Below, piece after piece: positions 14,621 to 21,111 of a stretch of 21,111 nucleotides of DNA. Source of the DNA: G020354085 sp964629975. Its GTDB lineage: Bacteria > Pseudomonadota > Gammaproteobacteria > Acidiferrobacterales > Sulfurifustaceae. The first letter of the stretch is position 1, and each line of letters opens with the position of its first letter. Where the stretch lies: contig CAZVUN010000038.1 of NCBI GenBank assembly GCA_964629975.1, positions 1 through 21,111 on the forward strand, given 5' to 3'. Position numbers and translations under genes: made by a program. The notes below the pieces were generated by a model, which made no database searches, was not told the origin of the DNA, and saw nothing but the letters and a program-made list of their open reading frames with translations.

Positions 14621-16450
14621 ATGTGCGGAATCTGCGCGATTGTCGGACCGTATAGCGATGAGCACGGCACCGCGTTGCGGCACATGACCGCAGCGCTGAC
14701 CCACCGTGGGCCGGATGCGCATGACCAACTGCTCCTCCCCAATTGTGGTCTTGGCCACACTCGCCTGAGCATCATTGATCTTTCTACAGGCGCTCAACCC
14801 ATGCGCGATGTTTCAGGTCGGTACGCGATTACCTTCAACGGAGAGATCTACAATTATCGCGAGCTTCGCGCGGAGTTGCTCAAGGTCGGGCATGTCTTCA
14901 ATACCGCCTCGGATACTGAGGTGATTCTGGCCGCCTTCGCGGAATGGGGGGCTGAATGCGTACAACGATTTCGTGGGATGTTCGCATTTGCTATATGGGA
15001 CGGCCGGGAACAGACCCTGTTTGCCGCTCGGGACCTGCTCGGCGAAAAACCGCTCTATTTCAGCGAAATGACCCACGGCTTGGTGTTGGGATCCGAACTG
15101 AAGGCGCTGCTTGCCTCGGGTTTGGTGGCCCCACAACTCGACCTTAGATCGGTGGATGCCTTCCTTGCGTTTGGATATGTTCCACCGGATCGCACTATCT
15201 ACGGTAACGTAAAGGTGCTCCCACCGGGACACTACCTGCAGTGGGGCGCAAGTGGCACGAAGGTTCGGCGCTACTGGTATCCCAACTTTGAACCGGCGCA
15301 GATGTCTCTCGATGACGCTGCGGTTCGGCTGCGAGAACTGCTGACGCAGGCGGTGCATCGACAAATGGTCGCGGACGTGCCGGTTGGTGCGTTCTTGAGC
15401 GGTGGGCATGACTCGAGCACCATTGTGGCGCTGATGGCGCAACAAACGAATCTGCCAGTAAAGACCTTCTCAGTCGGATTCGGGAACTACATCAATGAGC
15501 TTCCCTACGCTCGCGAGGTGGCGAAACAGTACCGAACCGAGCACCACGATATTGACCTCGGCGAGCCAGCTGTTGCCGAGCTACTTGAGCGGATGGCGGA
15601 AATCTACGACGAACCTTTCCGCGATCCGTCACACATTCCCACCTATCTTATCTCGAAGTACGCGCGGCAGTTCGTGAAGGTGGTCCTTACGGGGGACGGA
15701 GCCGATGAATTGTTCGGTGGCTATGCCTGGTACCCGTTGATGGCAAAGTCCGTGGAAGTGTCAGGCAATTGGCTAAAGTGGTTCATCGTTCGCGGGGCGA
15801 GTCGGCTGATTGGCAACCGGTGGCAAACACTAGAAATGCACTCCCACGCCATGGGCATAAAATTGCGACACCCGAGCACTTGGGATCGTTACATCACGGA
15901 ACAGACGATCAGCGCCGAGATGCGACAGAGTTGGTGGGGTGAGCGCGGTAAGGCAGTTGGATCCTACTGGCCGGGGGAATATTACCGTCCCCCGCGGGAC
16001 ACGCGAGGCATGAACGAGGTGCTTTACTTCGATCTCACCTCGTTCCTCCCGGGCGACATACTCGTAAAGGTCGATCGGGCTGCGATGGCCAACAGTCTTG
16101 AAACAAGGGCCCCTTTTCTTGACCGCGATCTTGTCGAGTTTGCGTTGTCGCTTCCGGCATCACTGAAAGTTCGTGACCAAGAAACGAAGGTGCTGTTCAA
16201 GCAGGCACTCCAACAATATTGGCCGCCATCGCTACATAGCCGTGGCAAACAGGGATTTGCGCCTCCGTATCAAGCTTGGCTCGGCTTTGCGGATGTGCGC
16301 GCTCTGCTGCAGCGCCTCTTCTCACCGGGGTCGGCGCTGCGGAGGCTGTTGCCGGGTCTGCGCCCGGAACAGCAGCGAATTCGCAACTATACAACATGGA
16401 ATCTCATGACCTTGGGATTGTGGCTTGAAAAACGGGCGGTCAATGTCTGA
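14621..16450 (+). CDS. asnB: Asparagine synthase (glutamine-hydrolysing), second copy
   Basis: A 609-residue class II amidotransferase close to the usual AsnB length. MCGICAI at the N-terminus supplies Cys2 and fixes the start; THRGPDAHD, FNGEIYNY and SDTEV follow. The synthetase domain carries SGGHDSS at residues 260-266 and LTGDGADELFGGY. It is clearly diverged from the copy at 10201 (no ~45-residue insertion, different PP-loop middle residue), so it is not a recent duplicate. It lies between glycosyltransferase genes with gaps of two and 99 bases to the next start. Likely roles are amidation of a uronic-acid-type group in the glycan or asparagine formation; the sequence does not decide between them. 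Confidence 0.9.
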   Translation: MCGICAIVGPYSDEHGTALRHMTAALTHRGPDAHDQLLLPNCGLGHTRLSIIDLSTGAQPMRDVSGRYAITFNGEIYNYRELRAELLKVGHVFNTASDTEVILAAFAEWGAECVQRFRGMFAFAIWDGREQTLFAARDLLGEKPLYFSEMTHGLVLGSELKALLASGLVAPQLDLRSVDAFLAFGYVPPDRTIYGNVKVLPPGHYLQWGASGTKVRRYWYPNFEPAQMSLDDAAVRLRELLTQAVHRQMVADVPVGAFLSGGHDSSTIVALMAQQTNLPVKTFSVGFGNYINELPYAREVAKQYRTEHHDIDLGEPAVAELLERMAEIYDEPFRDPSHIPTYLISKYARQFVKVVLTGDGADELFGGYAWYPLMAKSVEVSGNWLKWFIVRGASRLIGNRWQTLEMHSHAMGIKLRHPSTWDRYITEQTISAEMRQSWWGERGKAVGSYWPGEYYRPPRDTRGMNEVLYFDLTSFLPGDILVKVDRAAMANSLETRAPFLDRDLVEFALSLPASLKVRDQETKVLFKQALQQYWPPSLHSRGKQGFAPPYQAWLGFADVRALLQRLFSPGSALRRLLPGLRPEQQRIRNYTTWNLMTLGLWLEKRAVNV

Positions 16451-16536
16451 TTTAGGCGACGACTGCTGCCAGTGGGGTGTTTCGCAGATTTGTGTCCAAA
16501 CTGCACGTCATATGTCGCGGACATATGTCAAGATTT

Positions 16537-16541
16537 GAAGG
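16537..16541 (+). promoter_or_regulatory. Ribosome binding site deciding the start at 16550
   Basis: GAAGG lies eight bases before ATG 16550. The frame is open back to GTG 16472, but those 26 residues lack GT2 homology and have no ribosome site. Confidence 0.55.
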
Positions 16542-16549
16542 TATTGCCC

Positions 16550-17428
16550 ATGGTAGACAGAAACAAGACGAACCATCGGCCGCTCGTGAGCGTTGTGATA
16601 CCAACATGCAATCGGGCCGGTTTGCTGCGGCGCGCGATAGCCAGCGTGCTTCGGCAGACCTACGATCACATCGAAGTCATCGTGATAGACGACGCCTCGA
16701 CGGATGATACGCGCAATGTCGTCGAGAGCTTTGGTGATCAGCGTATTCGCTATCTCCGGCATGCGTCGAATCAAGGAGGCGCTGCAACGCGGAATACAGG
16801 CATCGATGCGGCGACCGGGGAATACATCGCATTTCTCGACGACGACGATGAGTGGGTACCGGAAAAGACGCAGAAACAGCTTGAAGTACTGACGCGATTC
16901 GACGCGGTGCTTTGTACCTGCCAGGTGAACGGGAGAAGCATGGCGAAGCAAACAGCAAGAGCGACCATTACGCTCGAGGACCTGAAGCGCAGTCCCTACG
17001 CAGTAGGGGGGACGGGTGTTCTCATGGCAAAGGCCGCGATCGTCAAGGAGTTGAGATTCGATGAAACGCTCCGAATTTCGCAAGACTGGGATCTGTTCAT
17101 CCGGCTTGCGCAAAAGTGCGAGATTGCTTACTTGAATGAGCCACTATTGATCTACAACGAAGGTGAGCATGAGCGCATTACAAACAAGCGCGCCAAGCTA
17201 ACAGCGGCCGAAATGGAACCCTACATGCGGATGCTGGATAAGCACAAATCATTCTTCGGGCCGCGTTGGTACAATCGCCATGTCGCAGGCATTTTGTTGT
17301 ACGGATTCTTCCGGCATCGCGCGAACAAGGCGCAACATCTCATTTACACCATGCGGCGGTGCGGGGTTTTCGCGGCAACGCGCGTGCTAGGCCGCAGGCT
17401 GTATCAGGTGGTCGCAAACAACTCCTGA
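16550..17428 (+). CDS. Glycosyltransferase family 2 (tandem pair, first)
   Basis: A 292-residue GT-A glycosyltransferase. It opens with LVSVVIPTCNRAG, continues with QTYDHIEVIVIDDASTDDT and NQGGAATRNTGI, and has the metal-binding cluster FLDDDDEW (Asp97-Asp100). The general-base region near residues 180-190 (ISQDWDLFIR) matches the usual (E)D-x-D-L pattern. It is strikingly similar to the next gene along its whole length, including the C-terminal tail (MR-x-L-x-KH-x-(S/A)-FFG and (Y/F)-T-(M/V)-RRCG), so the two arose by tandem duplication. The start is set by the ribosome site at 16537. It acts in the cytoplasm on a lipid-linked glycan; the sugar is unknown. Confidence 0.9.
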   Translation: MVDRNKTNHRPLVSVVIPTCNRAGLLRRAIASVLRQTYDHIEVIVIDDASTDDTRNVVESFGDQRIRYLRHASNQGGAATRNTGIDAATGEYIAFLDDDDEWVPEKTQKQLEVLTRFDAVLCTCQVNGRSMAKQTARATITLEDLKRSPYAVGGTGVLMAKAAIVKELRFDETLRISQDWDLFIRLAQKCEIAYLNEPLLIYNEGEHERITNKRAKLTAAEMEPYMRMLDKHKSFFGPRWYNRHVAGILLYGFFRHRANKAQHLIYTMRRCGVFAATRVLGRRLYQVVANNS

Positions 17429-17450
17429 ACGAACCAGGCACGAGAAGACA

Positions 17451-18311
17451 ATGGCTGAGCAGTTGCCTCTAGTGACCGCGGTGATTTGCACTTACAAGCG
17501 GGCCGGGCTCGTTACGCGTGCCATCAAGAGCGTGCAAGAACAAACGTACCCCAATATCGAAATCATCGTGGTCGACGATGCTTCACCGGACAACACGAGG
17601 GAAGTCGTTGCGCAAATTGGTGATCCAAGAATCCGCTATATCAGGCACGATACGAACAAGGGGTTGCCGGCCGGTCGAAACACGGGTATTCGCGCCGCGA
17701 ACGGTGACTATGTCGCATTTCTCGATGATGACGACCAATGGAAGCCGGCAAAGCTGGAGAGGCAGATAGAGGTTCTAGAAGGAGCACCGGTCGATGCCGT
17801 ACTGTGTGCGGCATCCGTGAACAATAGGGGCATTAGGCGGCATCACAGCCAATACGTGAGTCTCAATGATCTTAGGAAAGGGAATGAGTTTCTGCCTGGG
17901 TCTGGACTGGTTGCGCGAACGCGCATTCTGCGAGAGGTTTGGTTTGACGAGGCGATAGGTCATGGGGAAGACTGGGATGCGCTGATCAGGATTGCAGGCC
18001 GCTATTGCATCGGCTATTTGGATGAACCGTTGTATGACGTCAGCGATGCAGGCCACGAGCGGATGACGAACGCTGCGAAGAATATGTCTGTAGCGGCCTT
18101 GGAGGCACGCATGCGTGTGTTGGTGAAACACAGGGCGTTCTTCGGGGAGTATTGGTTTAGGTATCATTCCGCGAGAACTTTGTTGAGTTACTTTTGGAAT
18201 CGGGCAGAGAAGAGCAAGCATCTGTTCTACACGGTGAGACGTTGCGGCTTGTTGGCAGTTGTAGCGGTATTGGCGGCAAAAGTCAGGCGAAAAGTGCTCA
18301 GCATGGTCTAA
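17451..18311 (+). CDS. Glycosyltransferase family 2 (tandem pair, second)
   Basis: A 286-residue GT-A glycosyltransferase related to the gene just before it. It shows LVTAVICTYKRAG, QTYPNIEIIVVDDASPDNT, KGLPAGRNTGI and the metal-binding cluster FLDDDDQW (Asp92-Asp95), then GEDWDALIR as the likely catalytic-base region. The C-terminal KHRAFFG and YTVRRCG segments are shared with the neighbour and suggest a common acceptor-binding mode. ATG 17451 follows a GAGAAG stretch with short spacing and lies 22 bases after the upstream stop. The pair may add two successive, similar sugars; the actual donors are not visible. Confidence 0.9.
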   Translation: MAEQLPLVTAVICTYKRAGLVTRAIKSVQEQTYPNIEIIVVDDASPDNTREVVAQIGDPRIRYIRHDTNKGLPAGRNTGIRAANGDYVAFLDDDDQWKPAKLERQIEVLEGAPVDAVLCAASVNNRGIRRHHSQYVSLNDLRKGNEFLPGSGLVARTRILREVWFDEAIGHGEDWDALIRIAGRYCIGYLDEPLYDVSDAGHERMTNAAKNMSVAALEARMRVLVKHRAFFGEYWFRYHSARTLLSYFWNRAEKSKHLFYTVRRCGLLAVVAVLAAKVRRKVLSMV

Positions 18312-18337
18312 CTGATAGCAGGGTATTCAACGCCGAA

Positions 18338-19606
18338 ATGGAATTGTTCCTAGTTGGTGTTTTGGCACTATTGCGCCCAATATTCTCGCTTGATTTCGAG
18401 CGATTTATGGGAATACCGAATCTTTCGGAGATCCTGGGCGTTGGGTTGTCAACAGTCATCGTAGGCGGGTTGCTTATCCGAGCCGCGACTAGCAAACATT
18501 TGAGCTTCGGTGCAACAGACCTCCTGATTGGGCTGTACATTGGTTGGTGCGCGGCAATCTTTCTGATCTACTACGATAAGGCCACATTGCAGCAATTCGC
18601 GAAGTACGTGATCCCCCTTGCAACGTATGTAGCCGTTAAGCATGTCATTCAGAATCGACGCGAGCATCTCGGTATCTTACGGTTAATGATTATTGGTTTT
18701 GCGGCGCCTGTAGTCATTAGCGCGGGAATGATTCTTCTCGGCGAGGGCGTAGATGTGGTGAACTATTGGACGGGTGCGCCGCGATACAAGGGTGCATTTT
18801 CCAATCCGCATGACATGGCACATCAAGTGACTTTCCTGGTAATGATTGTATGGCTGTACATGCTACTGAGAGAGGCGAACTTGCCAGCTATACCGAGATC
18901 TGTGGGCGCCGTAGCAAAGATCTCTCTTGTGATGTTGTCACTGTTGGCGCTGTATTGTCTTTATATGAGCGCCGTAAGAACGACGATGGTTGGATTGTTT
19001 GTTTTTTCCGCTGTGCTGCTAATCATTCACTACAAGAATCGGCTGCTTGTTGCAGCGATTGGGGCGATTGCGATCGCGGCATTCTTTCTTGTCGAGCCAG
19101 TGAAACAACACCTTTTTCGTGAAGCAGCACAGGCCCAACTGGATAAGAATTTTGACGCAGCCGAGTACGGATCAGGTAGACCAAGAATATGGGCAGATTA
19201 TTTGCGGGCATTCTTTCAGATGCCAATAGACCGGCAAGTGGCGGGCGTTGGGATTGGCAACAGTAGCCTTCACGGGAAGAAGGACAGCGATTGGCTATAT
19301 TTTGACGGCCACAATGATTTTCTTGATGTCATGGTCTTCACGGGCTATGTTGGCCTAGCGCTATACCTCGCGATTCATGCAGCGTTTTTTCTCAGGATTA
19401 TGAATTTGCGCGCGGTCGAACGCGAGGTGTTTCTCGCGTTGTTCATTTCAGTGATGGTAATGAATTTCTTGAGCAATAGTTACTTCACACGATTCTCGCT
19501 CGCGCAGATGTTTTACATGGTTTTAGCGTACATTGAGCTGAGAGAAGGGAGGCGCGAGCAGGGCGAGGGTGTGGCCGCTATGCTGAAGGCGACCCTGCGT
19601 AACTAG
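18338..19606 (+). CDS. O-antigen polymerase/ligase (Wzy_C) family membrane protein
   Basis: A 422-residue polytopic inner-membrane protein with about 11 hydrophobic segments. Its architecture fits Wzy polymerases and WaaL ligases: FSNPHDMAHQ before a membrane segment, a larger periplasmic loop at about residues 250-330 containing GSGRPRIWADYLRAF and VAGVGIGNS, and then GHNDFLDVMVFTGYVGLALYL, matching the H-N-x-x-L...G motif of the family. It either polymerises the repeat unit or ligates the finished chain; polymerase is favoured because it sits inside a glycosyltransferase cluster. ATG 18338 is chosen because it directly precedes the first membrane segment, 26 bases after the upstream stop. 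The open frame back to 18194 overlaps the GT2 gene with no hydrophobic content. Confidence 0.85.
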   Translation: MELFLVGVLALLRPIFSLDFERFMGIPNLSEILGVGLSTVIVGGLLIRAATSKHLSFGATDLLIGLYIGWCAAIFLIYYDKATLQQFAKYVIPLATYVAVKHVIQNRREHLGILRLMIIGFAAPVVISAGMILLGEGVDVVNYWTGAPRYKGAFSNPHDMAHQVTFLVMIVWLYMLLREANLPAIPRSVGAVAKISLVMLSLLALYCLYMSAVRTTMVGLFVFSAVLLIIHYKNRLLVAAIGAIAIAAFFLVEPVKQHLFREAAQAQLDKNFDAAEYGSGRPRIWADYLRAFFQMPIDRQVAGVGIGNSSLHGKKDSDWLYFDGHNDFLDVMVFTGYVGLALYLAIHAAFFLRIMNLRAVEREVFLALFISVMVMNFLSNSYFTRFSLAQMFYMVLAYIELREGRREQGEGVAAMLKATLRN

Positions 19607-19660
19607 TTGGGAGGGATTTTCGGAACCTTCCCGTTCTCACGGACTCCCGCAGTGGCGAAC

Positions 19661-20782
19661 ATGGTAGAGCACAGTAGAAAAGCTATTGTTGTGCTGTTGT
19701 CGCCTGCTCTCAATGCCGTTAGCGGCGTATCGACGCACGTTCGACAGCTAATCTGCTCGCGTTTGCGTGAAAAGTACGATCTCCTGCATTTTCAAGTAGG
19801 TGGAGAAGGAAGAAAAGAGACAAGACTGGAAAAGGTAGTGCGTATAGTTACGGGGCCAGTTGCGATGGTTGTCGCGATCTTGCGGCACCGTCCAACCATC
19901 ATCCACGTAAATACGTCTCTGAATCACAGGGCGTTTTGGCGGGACTTTGTGCATTTGTGCGTTTCGAAGCTCCTGGGACGAAAGGTGGTTTTTCAAGTTC
20001 ACGGGGGTTCGTTAGCTTCTTACTCTAAGCGCGGAGTTGCGATTCGGCTGGCAATTCGTGCTGCCACGGGATTAGCCGACGCAGTCGTTGTGATTACAAA
20101 TGCAGAATACGAGAGTTTTAAGCAGCTTGGTTCCGGAAAGGTCGTTCTGATTCCTAACGGAATCGATTTAAGCGAGTATTCGAGGTCTGGCAAGAAAAAG
20201 CAACATCTCGGCAGTTGCCGACTTCTGTTTATCGGACGTGTCCATCGTGACAAGGGTGTTCTAGAGGCTGTTGAGGCAATGAAGATTTTGCGCGACGAAT
20301 ACAAAATGGCAAACGTGAACCTCGTGATTGCCGGCGCCGGCCCAGCGGAAGACGAGGTACGTGGACTGGTGCGCAGATTTAAACTTGAGGAAACGGCGAC
20401 ACTGCTAGGTCCCGTCTACGGGCGAAAGAAAATTGATCTTTTCGCAGATGCCGACATACTGGTTTTCCCAACTTATCATGGCGAAGGTCTGCCTTACGTT
20501 CTGTTGGAGGGCCTAGCCTCTGGAACCCCAGCCATTACTACCCAGGCAGGCGGAATTCCAGACGTGATTGAGGCAGGGGTGCATGCTCAGTTTGTCAATC
20601 CAAGAGACGCTGCTGGTGTTGCGAAGGCAATATTCTCACTTTGTTCTGATAGGGAAGCCCTGGAAAGAATGTCAGCCAAGTGCATTGAGCGTGCTGAGTA
20701 CTACAGCATTGAGCGTGTAGCGCGGCAGTTTGGCGAACTTTATGAAGCCGTGGCGGGAAAAGAACCGTGTGCGTCAATGTAA
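19661..20782 (+). CDS. Glycosyltransferase family 4 (GT-B fold), second
   Basis: A 373-residue GT-B glycosyltransferase. The N-terminal domain starts IVVLLSPALNAVSGVSTHV and includes IIHVNTSLNHRAFWRD, the acceptor-side region, and VVFQVHGGS. The C-terminal domain starts near LLFIGRVHRDKG and has GPVYGRKK, then the nucleotide-sugar-binding E-x7-E pair Glu275/Glu283 in GEGLPYVLLEG, and GTPAITTQAGGIPDVIE. The start is uncertain: ATG 19661 begins just before the first strand, GTG 19652 is close, and the frame is open back to TTG 19607, immediately after the polymerase stop. None has a strong ribosome site. It is the last intact gene of the cluster in the window and is followed by 67 bases before the transposase remnant. 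Confidence 0.88.
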   Translation: MVEHSRKAIVVLLSPALNAVSGVSTHVRQLICSRLREKYDLLHFQVGGEGRKETRLEKVVRIVTGPVAMVVAILRHRPTIIHVNTSLNHRAFWRDFVHLCVSKLLGRKVVFQVHGGSLASYSKRGVAIRLAIRAATGLADAVVVITNAEYESFKQLGSGKVVLIPNGIDLSEYSRSGKKKQHLGSCRLLFIGRVHRDKGVLEAVEAMKILRDEYKMANVNLVIAGAGPAEDEVRGLVRRFKLEETATLLGPVYGRKKIDLFADADILVFPTYHGEGLPYVLLEGLASGTPAITTQAGGIPDVIEAGVHAQFVNPRDAAGVAKAIFSLCSDREALERMSAKCIERAEYYSIERVARQFGELYEAVAGKEPCASM

Positions 20783-20849
20783 TAGCGGTCTAGCAAGTTT
20801 GACTTTGTCGCGAGCTTTGCCTCGAATTTCTTGTTCCAACGGTAGGCGA

Positions 20850-21092
20850 CTAGCTGTGGAGTCTCAATAGGTTGTTCCCATCAAGCCCGAGTCGGCTGAT
20901 GGGCGGTTTTTGGCCCAGGCTCGTGTGTGGCCGGTGCCAATTGTAGCGATGCAGGAAGTAAGGCAGCTCGGCACCGCGCTCCTCGGAGTGGCGATATGCC
21001 CGCGCGTAGGCCCATTCTCGCAGTGCCGTCTGGATGAAGCGCTCGGCCTTGCCGTTGGCGGCGCGCGTCAAGGTAGTTGTCGCCTGAATCAT
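20850..21092 (-). pseudogene. IS481-family transposase, C-terminal fragment
   Basis: On the - strand, 80 codons encode the end of a DDE transposase (rve integrase core). NGKAERFIQT carries the third catalytic acidic residue, followed by REWAYARAY, LHRYNWHRPH and PISRL-GL-NNLLRLH, a combination typical of IS481-family proteins. The first ~10 residues after the ATG do not look like the family's TRPYTP(R/K)T-type lead-in, and an in-frame TAA at 21108-21110 blocks extension. The usual several-hundred-residue protein is therefore missing its N-terminal part, including the first two Asp residues, at least in this frame. I could not identify the terminal inverted repeat beyond the stop at 20850. It is probably an inactive remnant. 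Confidence 0.8.
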
Positions 21093-21111
21093 GCGGCTTG
21101 TTTCGCCTTAT

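Noticed and set aside
1..21111. Exosortase/PEP-CTERM-linked polysaccharide locus
   Set aside because: FemAB-like and AsnB-like proteins do occur in such loci, but no exosortase, PEP-CTERM protein or export gene lies in the window, so the link is not supported here.
1..21111. CRISPR arrays, tRNA or rRNA genes
   Set aside because: No regularly spaced direct repeats and no recognisable structural RNA sequence were seen on reading the window.

Overview
The window is a dense surface-glycan (exopolysaccharide, capsule or O-antigen type) locus from a high-GC bacterium, most likely a proteobacterium. All 15 intact-looking genes and the partial gene at the left edge are on the + strand, mostly with tiny gaps or stop/start overlaps. 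The only - strand item is a transposase remnant at the right edge. The proteobacterial assignment rests on the general style of the locus and the IS481-type transposase; no marker gene fixes the taxon.

Left part (1 to about 12.2 kb, very GC-rich): the 3' end of an asparagine-synthase-like gene; a 438-bp gene-free stretch; a left-handed beta-helix O-acyltransferase; an unusual fused protein (FemAB/GNAT-like N-terminal half, flavin amine oxidase C-terminal half with an internal Tat/lipoprotein-like signal); a GNAT acetyltransferase; a second FemAB-like protein; a DUF418 membrane protein; a third FemAB-like protein; and a full-length, divergent asparagine-synthase-like protein whose C-terminal half is clearly homologous to the partial gene at the left edge. 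A canonical glutamine-dependent asparagine synthetase-type gene follows at 10201. I read this part as an accessory decoration module built from amide-forming and acyl-transferring enzymes. Its substrate cannot be seen from sequence.

Right part (about 12.2 to 20.8 kb, visibly lower GC): GT2 glycosyltransferase, GT4 glycosyltransferase, a second canonical asnB-type gene, two tandem related GT2 glycosyltransferases, a polytopic Wzy_C-type O-antigen polymerase/ligase, and a second GT4 glycosyltransferase. This looks like the repeat-unit assembly section, probably acquired or diversified separately. No flippase, chain-length regulator, exporter or exosortase gene lies in the window, so the locus must continue outside it or be completed elsewhere.

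Right edge: a 5'-truncated IS481-family transposase gene on the - strand bounds the cluster and may mark a recombination junction.

The most unusual items are the in-frame FemAB-amine oxidase fusion with an A7 tract exactly at the junction, the set of three FemAB-like paralogues interleaved with other modifying enzymes, and the two divergent asparagine-synthase-like proteins that sit at either end of that set.
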